Shown one piece after another: positions 6,064 to 9,746 of a DNA stretch of 9,746 nucleotides. The position numbers and the translations under genes are program-made. The stretch comes from an uncultured Clostridia bacterium. Its GTDB lineage: Bacteria; Bacillota; Clostridia; Christensenellales; Borkfalkiaceae. The notes under the pieces are model-generated. The model was not told the DNA's origin. It ran no database searches and was given only the letters and a program-made list of their open reading frames with translations. The stretch is from contig CANQCA010000053.1 of the NCBI GenBank assembly GCA_947589585.1, positions 1 to 9,746 of the forward strand, written 5' to 3'. The number at the start of each line of letters is the position of its first letter. The first letter of the stretch is position 1.

Positions 6064-6265
6064 GTTCACAAATTTTGTTTTGCTTGGAATAACCTGTCAT
6101 TCCGAGACCCCAACGGGGTCGAGAGAATCCCCTTATACGAAGTCCATGGGTTAACCGCGTCATGCTGAGCAGATAAAGCCCTACGCAGTCCACGGCGACC
6201 TATCCTCGAAGCATCCCCTCATACGAAGTCCAAACATCGCAAAACAAAATTTCGTGAGGGGTTAA
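6064..6265 (+). repeat. MITE-like intergenic element, copy 2 (shorter)
   Basis: It has the same inverted ends as copy 1: CACAAATTTTGTTTTGC at 6067-6083 and GCAAAACAAAATTTCGTG at 6239-6256. The outer 41 nt on the left and 64 nt on the right are identical to copy 1, but the interior is about 113 nt shorter. Instead of the long CCGACC hairpin, the first unit carries the short hairpin GACCCC-AAC-GGGGTC (6106-6120). The second unit reads GCGTCATGCTGAGCAG and lacks the long hairpin. It starts immediately after the deacetylase stop codon, so it supplies that gene's 3' region. Confidence 0.82.
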
Positions 6266-6270
6266 TTTTG

Positions 6271-6388
6271 AACATCCCTCAGCCCCGTCGGCCGCTGTAC
6301 CTTTCTGTTCTCAAAGACAATAAGCGTGCGGTGGCTTGGCAAATGGGGGCGCGCAGCGCAGAAGCGTGGTTCTGCTCGCGCAAGTAAT
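6271..6388 (+). repeat. About 120-nt downstream repeat segment, copy 2
   Basis: This is the counterpart of 4117-4233, in the same position relative to the MITE-like element and the following GC-rich cassette. The copies share AGCCCCGTCG, CTCAAAGACA, TAAGCGTGCGGT and CTCGCGCAAGTAAT. It also pairs imperfectly with the inverted copy at 6549-6660. Confidence 0.75.
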
Positions 6389-6398
6389 CAGAAGCAAA

Positions 6399-6495
6399 CC
6401 CCCACCACCGCTGGCGCGGAGCCTCCCCCATAGATGGGGGAAGCCCTACCCCTCTTTGAGGGGGAGGGTGTCGCCCTTGGGCGACGGATGGGGGA
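6399..6495. repeat. Two GC-rich hairpin cassettes
   Basis: The first (6399-6443) is the relative of 4251-4293, with a perfect CCCCCAT-AG-ATGGGGG stem (6425-6440). The second (6444-6495) contains a CCCCTC/GAGGGG stem and GTCGCCC-TT-GGGCGAC (6470-6485) followed by GGATGGGGG. The second matches 9459-9507 in the opposite orientation, where the inner stem is GTCGC/GCGAC. No reading frame is seen. Confidence 0.75.
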
Positions 6496-6518
6496 GCTAT
6501 TCCTAATCACTTGCCTTA

Positions 6519-6562
6519 GGCGGAATTGACTTCCGCCGTGGGCGCCTCAATTTGGCGAGCCC
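6519..6562. repeat. Two adjacent inverted repeats
   Basis: GGCGGAA-TTGAC-TTCCGCC (6519-6537) is a perfect 7-bp stem. Immediately after it, GGGCGCC (6540-6546) and GGCGAGCCC (6554-6562) form an imperfect stem. Neither is followed by a T tract, so they are unlikely to be terminators. Confidence 0.6.
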
Positions 6563-6660
6563 TGTCGCCTTACTGACATTGAGAACAACAAAGCACAGCG
6601 GGCGATGGGGCATAGAGATGTACAAACTTCACCCCTCGCAGATTTCTTTGCCCGCATTAT
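6549..6660 (-). repeat. Diverged inverted copy of the 120-nt segment and MITE right end
   Basis: Read on the plus strand, AGCACAGCGGGCGATGGGG (about 6592-6610) matches the reverse complement of 4117-4233. CTTCACCCCTCGCAGATTTC and TTTGC after it align with the reverse complement of the element's right end (TTAACCCCTCACGAAATTT...TTTGC). It is more diverged than copies 1 and 2. The remaining DNA to the next gene (6661-6729) holds a TTTCT-GAT-AGAAA palindrome (6674-6686) but no promoter I can defend. Confidence 0.65.
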
Positions 6661-6729
6661 GCCCCGCAGGGGGTTTCTGATAGAAAGAAATTTGCGAAAA
6701 CACACACATAGCTTTTGGAGGTACGAATC

Positions 6730-7416
6730 ATGACCGATCATATGACGGAAAAGAACAACAAGGTGTATATCTGCGGGGAGATCGTCTCCGAGGCGACCTT
6801 TTCGCATGAGGTATACGGCGAAGGCTTCTACGAATTCTTTGTGCGCGTCATGCGCCTTTCGGGGCAGGCGGATATTCTGCCCGTGACCGTTTCCGAACGC
6901 CTCATCAAGGGGAGCGATCTCAAAGTGGGCAGCACCCTCTCCGCCGTGGGGCAGTTCCGCAGCTATAATAAATTGGAGGGAGGAAGATCCCGCCTCATGC
7001 TCACGGTGTTCGTGCGTGAGCTCGTCGAAGAGGTCGAGGGGAAAAACCCCAACGGGATCGTGCTTTCCGGCTATATCTGCAAGCCGCCCATCTACCGCAC
7101 CACCCCCTTCAGCCGCGAGATCGCCGATCTTCTCCTCGCCGTGAACAGGGCATACAATAAATCCGACTACATCCCCTGTATCGCATGGGGCCGCAACGCC
7201 CGTTTCGTGCAGAACCTCAAGGTGGGGGACAGGGTCGCCCTCTCGGGGAGGATCCAGAGCCGCGAATACCAGAAGCGTCTTTCCGAGGAAGAGACGGTCA
7301 CGATGACGGCCTACGAGGTCTCCGTCTCCAAGCTCGCCGCCTTCGAAGAGGGGGAACATTTCGACCTCGAAAGCGAGTTTGACCTCTACAGCGTCCCCCG
7401 AGATGGGGCAATTTGA
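6730..7416 (+). CDS. Tandem OB-fold single-stranded DNA-binding protein (228 aa)
   Basis: It is predicted to coat single-stranded DNA in replication or repair. ATG 6730 is chosen because GGAGG lies eight bases upstream (6717-6721); an in-frame TTG at 6715 overlaps this site and is rejected. The sequence reads as two related OB domains. The first is about residues 9-105 (KVYICGEIVSEATFSHEVYG, VGSTLSAVGQFRSYNK, LMLTVFVREL). The second is about 112-210 (NGIVLSGYICKPPIYRTTPF, YIPCIAWGRNA, VGDRVALSGRIQSREYQKR, TAYEVSVSKL). The second half has the classic SSB order: partner/PIYRTTP, IAWG, GDRV...GRIQSREYQ. The usual acidic SSB tail ending in PF is absent; the C-terminus is DLYSVPRDGAI. I recall similar two-domain proteins annotated as SSB in Clostridia. 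It is probably an auxiliary SSB, since typical SsbA has one OB fold and the acidic tip. Confidence 0.85.
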   Translation: MTDHMTEKNNKVYICGEIVSEATFSHEVYGEGFYEFFVRVMRLSGQADILPVTVSERLIKGSDLKVGSTLSAVGQFRSYNKLEGGRSRLMLTVFVRELVEEVEGKNPNGIVLSGYICKPPIYRTTPFSREIADLLLAVNRAYNKSDYIPCIAWGRNARFVQNLKVGDRVALSGRIQSREYQKRLSEEETVTMTAYEVSVSKLAAFEEGEHFDLESEFDLYSVPRDGAI

Positions 7417-7478
7417 CAAAAAATGGCAAATTTCACAAAAATTTTTGCAAATCCGTGCATTTATTTTTCAAAATAGGG

Positions 7479-7507
7479 TTGACAACGCAAAAAATATGTA
7501 GTATCCT
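7479..7507 (+). promoter_or_regulatory. Sigma-A promoter for the zinc-ribbon/FG gene
   Basis: The consensus -35 TTGACA (7479-7484) is followed after exactly 17 bases by TATCCT (7502-7507). The DNA upstream is A/T-rich. An AGGAGG ribosome site at 7531-7536 lies eight bases before ATG 7545. The 7417-7478 spacer shows no convincing terminator for the SSB gene. Confidence 0.8.
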
Positions 7508-7544
7508 ATTATCGTTACATTGAAAACATTAGGAGGGAACATAA

Positions 7545-8504
7545 ATGGCAAAATACTGTCGTTTCTGCGGAACGCCGTTGACCGATAAGGATCATGCATG
7601 TCCGCATTGCAAACACAAGGTAGTAGATACTTGCGCCGTATGCGGCACAAAGCTCTACGACGATGAGACATTCTGCCCCGGTTGCGGCACCCCCATCGTG
7701 GTGAAGTGCGCATGCTGCGGCAGGGAAGTCTACAGCGGTGAGAACTTCTGCCCGTACTGCGGGTCGAAGAATGAGGCGATCCCCGGGATCTCCGCTCCCG
7801 TCAACTACACCTTCCCCGCATCGCAATTGCAGAATACGCAATTCGGCAGCTTCGGCGGATTCGGCCAGCCTTTCGGCGGCTTCGGCAGTTTCGGCGGTTT
7901 CGGCGGATTCGGTCAGCCCTACGGCGGCTTCGGCACCTTCGGGATGAACCAGTTCGGCACGTCGCCTTTTGTTCTCCCGCCTATCACCTTGGATCAGCCC
8001 GCGGAAGAGAAGCCTCAGCAACCCGAGGCTATCACCCGCACGCGTCCTCAGCCCGCTGCTCCCGAAGCAGTAGAGAAGAAGGAAGAGGAAACCGAGGAAG
8101 AGCCCAAGGAAGATAAGAAGAAAAAGAAGAAGGATAAGCACAAGGAGCAAGACGAAGATAAGGCTCCCGAGACGGAAGTAGAGAAGAAAGAAGACGAAGA
8201 GAATGAGGGCAAGAAGAGCAAGCTCGGCCTCGTCGGCTTCATCTTCGCGATCCTTTCCTTCATCCCGATCTTCCTTCTTATCAGCCTTCCTTGCTGCATC
8301 ATCGCTATCAAGCGCAACAATGGCTTCAAGAAGCTTGCGATCGCCGGTCTCATCATCGCGATCATTTGGATCCTTGCTTGGGCGGGCCTTCTCATCTACA
8401 TGTTCGCGTTCGACGGCGTTGGCGCGATCGAAGGTATCATCACCGATATTCTTCAGGGCCTCGGCCTCATCAGCGCAGGCGAAAGCTTCACATTCGGTCT
8501 TTGA
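7545..8504 (+). CDS. Triple zinc-ribbon, FG-repeat, Lys/Glu-rich, two-helix membrane protein (319 aa)
   Basis: The function is unknown. Four regions are visible in order. (1) Three zinc ribbons have CxxC pairs at C5/C8-C19/C22, C30/C33-C44/C47 and C55/C58-C69/C72, repeating exactly every 25 residues. (2) A Gly/Phe segment (100-138) has eleven FG dipeptides, e.g. FGSFGGFGQPFGGFG, duplicated with changes at 113-130. (3) A Pro/Gln then Lys/Glu-rich stretch (about 147-226) includes KKKKKK. (4) Two hydrophobic helices (about 227-254 and 264-288) have the spacing and GLIIAII-type motif of DUF4190-like membrane domains, followed by a short C-terminal segment. No signal peptide is seen, so the zinc/FG part is probably cytoplasmic and tethered to the membrane. 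Zinc-ribbon plus DUF4190 proteins are common in Bacillota; the FG block is the unusual part. Confidence 0.88.
   Translation: MAKYCRFCGTPLTDKDHACPHCKHKVVDTCAVCGTKLYDDETFCPGCGTPIVVKCACCGREVYSGENFCPYCGSKNEAIPGISAPVNYTFPASQLQNTQFGSFGGFGQPFGGFGSFGGFGGFGQPYGGFGTFGMNQFGTSPFVLPPITLDQPAEEKPQQPEAITRTRPQPAAPEAVEKKEEETEEEPKEDKKKKKKDKHKEQDEDKAPETEVEKKEDEENEGKKSKLGLVGFIFAILSFIPIFLLISLPCCIIAIKRNNGFKKLAIAGLIIAIIWILAWAGLLIYMFAFDGVGAIEGIITDILQGLGLISAGESFTFGL
7842..7958 (+). repeat. TTCGGCGG-type coding repeat (FG block)
   Basis: In-frame short repeats of TTCGGCGGN and related 9-nt units encode eleven FG dipeptides. A larger duplication is visible: GSFGGFGQPFGGF versus GSFGGFGGFGQPYGGF. Synonymous differences between units indicate the repeat is not a very recent expansion. 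Confidence 0.75.
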
Positions 8505-8514
8505 TAAGAGAAAA

Positions 8515-8544
8515 CAAAAAACGGGCTTCAAGCCCGTTTTTTTT
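8515..8544 (+). terminator. Intrinsic terminator of the zinc-ribbon/FG gene
   Basis: ACGGGC (8521-8526) pairs with GCCCGT (8532-8537) across TTCAA, preceded by an A tract and followed by eight T, 16 bases after the stop codon. Confidence 0.92.
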
Positions 8545-8556
8545 GTGCCCTTTTAC

Positions 8557-8585
8557 TTGACATCGCCCTGTCGCAGGCGTAAAAT
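8557..8585 (+). promoter_or_regulatory. Sigma-A promoter for the cysteine hydrolase
   Basis: TTGACA (8557-8562) and TAAAAT (8580-8585) are spaced by exactly 17 bases, starting 12 bases after the preceding terminator. The leader is short, with AAGGAG (8604-8609) nine bases before ATG 8619. Confidence 0.82.
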
Positions 8586-8618
8586 GAAGGAAATTCAAAG
8601 TTCAAGGAGTTTACAAAG

Positions 8619-9173
8619 ATGAAAGAAAATAAGACGGCGATCCTCGTTGTGGATATGCTCAACGATTTCGTGACGGGCGCTTTGAAGTGCGATCGGGGCC
8701 TCGCAATCGTGCCTAAGACGGCCGAGCTCCTGCAGGGCGCAAGGCGCGCTAATGTTCCCGTCATCTTCTGCAACGATGCACACCTGAAGGGCATCGACCG
8801 CGAGTTTGAGGTTTGGGGCGAACACGCCATTGCGGGCACCAAGGGCGCCGAGGTCATCCCCGAGCTCGGACTGTGCAAAAAGGACTATGTCGTCCCCAAG
8901 CGCAGGTATTCGGGCTTCTTCCATACCGACCTCGACCTGCTCCTTCGCGAGCTCGGCGTCGATACCGTCGTTCTCACCGGCCTGCACGCGCACATGTGCG
9001 TAAGGCATACCGCCGCGGACGCCTTCCAGCTCGGCTATCATATCGTCGTCGCCACCGACGCCACCGATTCCTTCACCGAGGAGGATTACCTCTACGGTAT
9101 CAAGTACTTGCACGACGTCTACGGCGCGAAGCTCTCGACCGTCGATGACCTCTTAAAAGAGTGGGAAAAGTAA
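8619..9173 (+). CDS. Cysteine hydrolase, isochorismatase/nicotinamidase superfamily (184 aa)
   Basis: Members hydrolyse small amides or vinyl ethers, e.g. nicotinamide to nicotinate in NAD salvage. The triad is visible: Asp12 in ILVVDMLNDF, Lys94 in VPKRRYSGF, and Cys127 in HAHMCVRHTA. Asp53 and His55 (NDAHL) plus His69 (GEHAIAGTKGAEVIPEL) are placed like nicotinamidase metal ligands, so nicotinamidase (PncA) activity is plausible, but I would not name the substrate. Length matches the single-domain family (about 180-210 aa). No signal peptide is seen, so it is cytoplasmic. It has its own promoter and a good ribosome site. No terminator follows directly; repeat DNA starts about 12 bases past the stop, and the first strong hairpins with T tracts come about 345-410 nt downstream. 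Confidence 0.9.
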   Translation: MKENKTAILVVDMLNDFVTGALKCDRGLAIVPKTAELLQGARRANVPVIFCNDAHLKGIDREFEVWGEHAIAGTKGAEVIPELGLCKKDYVVPKRRYSGFFHTDLDLLLRELGVDTVVLTGLHAHMCVRHTAADAFQLGYHIVVATDATDSFTEEDYLYGIKYLHDVYGAKLSTVDDLLKEWEK

Positions 9174-9185
9174 CTGCTTCGTTTT

Positions 9186-9351
9186 AGCGAGACGCGTATA
9201 AGTTCACAAATTTTGTTTTGCTCGGGATTACGCTGTCATTCCGAGGGGCGAAGCCCCGAGAGAATCCCCTCATACGAAGTCCGAAAGGCTTCCCGTCATC
9301 CGCGTCATCCTGAGGAGCGAAGCGATCGAAGGATCCCGAAGTACGCAGTCC
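9186..9351 (+). repeat. MITE-like left end, copy 3, with two modular units
   Basis: AGCGAGACGCGTATAAGTTCAC (9186-9207) matches the sequence at 3781-3802 with a few changes. CACAAATTTTGTTTTGC (9205-9221) is the shared inverted end. Two modular units follow. The first (9233-9282) has the short core GGGGC-GAA-GCCCC (9245-9257) before GAGAGAATCCCCTCATACG and AAGTCC. The second (9301-9351) reads GCGTCATCCTGAGGAGCG to GTACGCAGTCC. No right-hand inverted end is found downstream, so the copy is truncated or rearranged. Confidence 0.78.
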
Positions 9352-9361
9352 GTGTTTTCAT

Positions 9362-9450
9362 TAGGGGGATTCTTCGCTACGCTCCTTCGCCTGCGGCTCG
9401 TGCCGCGCTTAGTAGACAATAGTGCGCGCGGGGCAGAATGACGCGCGGGC
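9362..9450 (-). repeat. Modular repeat unit in inverted orientation
   Basis: Read on the minus strand from about 9446, the unit runs GCGTCATTCTGCCCC, stem CCGCGC...GCGCGG around a CTATTGTCTACTAA-type loop, CACGAG, a small GCC-GCA-GGC hairpin, then GAAGAATCC. The order matches the units at 133-210, 3828 and 3950, but with different stem bases. Confidence 0.72.
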
Positions 9451-9458
9451 AGGTCATG

Positions 9459-9507
9459 CCCCTTATCCGTCGCAAAGCGACACCTTCCCCCCGAGAGGGG
9501 AAGGCTT
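9459..9507 (-). repeat. GC-rich hairpin cassette, inverted relative to 6444-6495
   Basis: It contains GTCGC-AAA-GCGAC (9469-9481) and a perfect CCTTCCCC/GGGGAAGG stem (9483-9490 with 9497-9504). The general form, CCTTATCCGTCGC...GCGACACCTTCCCC, is one I recall as frequent in gut Clostridia. There is no coding capacity between 9174 and 9690. Confidence 0.72.
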
Positions 9508-9516
9508 CTACAAAAC

Positions 9517-9557
9517 AAAAATCCCTTCCCGAGCGGTGGCTTTGATAGGGATTTTTT
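9517..9557 (+). terminator. Terminator-like hairpin with a 20-nt loop
   Basis: AAAAATCCCT (9517-9526) pairs with AGGGATTTTT (9547-9556), with six T ending at 9557. The loop is long, with a small internal CCGAGCGG pairing. The symmetric A/T flanks would allow activity in either direction. Confidence 0.6.
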
Positions 9558-9559
9558 GA

Positions 9560-9586
9560 GCAACGGGAAAAACCCGTTGCTTTTTT
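9560..9586 (+). terminator. Intrinsic terminator
   Basis: GCAACGGG (9560-9567) pairs perfectly with CCCGTTGC (9573-9580) across five A, then six T. It lies 2 nt after the preceding terminator-like hairpin and upstream of the promoter of the last gene, so it can only end transcripts coming from the left. Confidence 0.88.
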
Positions 9587-9629
9587 CTGTAAAGAAGTGG
9601 TCACATAACGAGCTTCTCGTAAAAACCTG

Positions 9630-9638
9630 TGGTATAAT
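9630..9638 (+). promoter_or_regulatory. Extended -10 promoter for the last gene
   Basis: TGGTATAAT is a consensus TGN-TATAAT extended -10 element. No good -35 is present 16-18 bases upstream, which is usual for this class. The start of transcription would be near 9645. Confidence 0.65.
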
Positions 9639-9690
9639 ATAATCAAGAATACGGCGCGCATATATGAATTTCAAAAACAAAGGAGATTTT

Positions 9691-9746
9691 ATGGGAGGCG
9701 GAGGAGCAACAAGCGGCGGAACGTATGTCGAAACGCAAAGACGAAG
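9691..9746 (+). CDS. N-terminus of a Gly-rich protein, cut off by the window end
   Basis: ATG 9691 follows AAAGGAGA (ribosome site 9681-9685) by five bases. The visible residues are MGGGGATSGGTYVETQRR, Gly- and Thr-rich then basic, and the frame is open to the end. An in-frame ATG at 9664 would add nine residues but has no ribosome site. No signal peptide or known motif is visible in 18 residues, so no function can be given. Confidence 0.65.
   Translation, partial: MGGGGATSGGTYVETQRR

Noticed and set aside
9464..9500. tRNA or other known structured RNA among the intergenic hairpins
   Set aside because: No cloverleaf, CCA end or recognisable RNA family core was found; hairpins belong to repeat cassettes seen elsewhere in the window.
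9517..9586. Riboswitch or T-box style attenuator for the last gene
   Set aside because: The hairpins lie upstream of the promoter at 9630-9638, so they are not in that gene's leader. No conserved T-box or riboswitch motif was recognised.

Overview
The window looks like chromosome of an uncultured Gram-positive, spore-forming clostridial bacterium (Bacillota, Clostridia; a gut Christensenellales-type lineage is my guess). Grounds: strong AGGAGG-type ribosome sites, sigma-A promoters of TTGACA/N17/TATAAT form, a PdaB-type spore polysaccharide deacetylase, a tandem-OB single-strand DNA-binding protein of a type I associate with Clostridia, and dense intergenic repeats of a style common in gut Clostridia. 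Species assignment is not possible by eye.

Layout. At the left, repeat units (1-216) lie at the 3' end of a small minus-strand gene (217-465, 82 aa, TTG start). A divergent control region (466-646) separates it from a large lipoprotein with a C-terminal membrane anchor and an acidic tail (647-3058). All remaining genes are on the plus strand, and none forms a tight operon. They are: a very acidic double zinc-ribbon protein (3245-3736), a ComF-type phosphoribosyltransferase (4355-5098), a PdaB-like deacetylase (5290-6060), a two-OB-fold SSB (6730-7416), a zinc-ribbon / FG-repeat / membrane protein (7545-8504), a cysteine hydrolase of the isochorismatase/nicotinamidase superfamily (8619-9173), and the first 18 codons of a Gly-rich protein (9691 to the window end). 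Four genes end in clear intrinsic terminators. Good sigma-A promoters precede the lipoprotein, acidic, FG and hydrolase genes, and an extended -10 promoter precedes the last gene.

The space between genes is mostly repeat DNA: 1-216, 3781-4320, 6064-6660 and 9186-9510. At least four families can be separated by eye. (i) A modular CATTCTGAG...GAATCCC...GAAGTCC unit carries exchangeable hairpin cores whose stems change on both sides. (ii) A MITE-like element is bounded by inverted copies of AAATTTTGTTTTGC. (iii) A segment of about 120 nt follows that element twice and occurs a third time in inverted orientation. (iv) GC-rich hairpin cassettes (CCCCACCACCG... and GTCGC...GCGAC) complete the set. 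The repeats sit mainly at gene 3' ends and begin only three bases after the deacetylase stop codon.

There is no evident single pathway linking these genes. The parts most likely to hold undescribed biology are the modular repeat family with compensatory stem changes, the zinc-ribbon/FG/KE/membrane protein, the double-anchored lipoprotein, and the two small acidic or disordered proteins. I see no CRISPR array, tRNA, rRNA, transposase or defence cassette.
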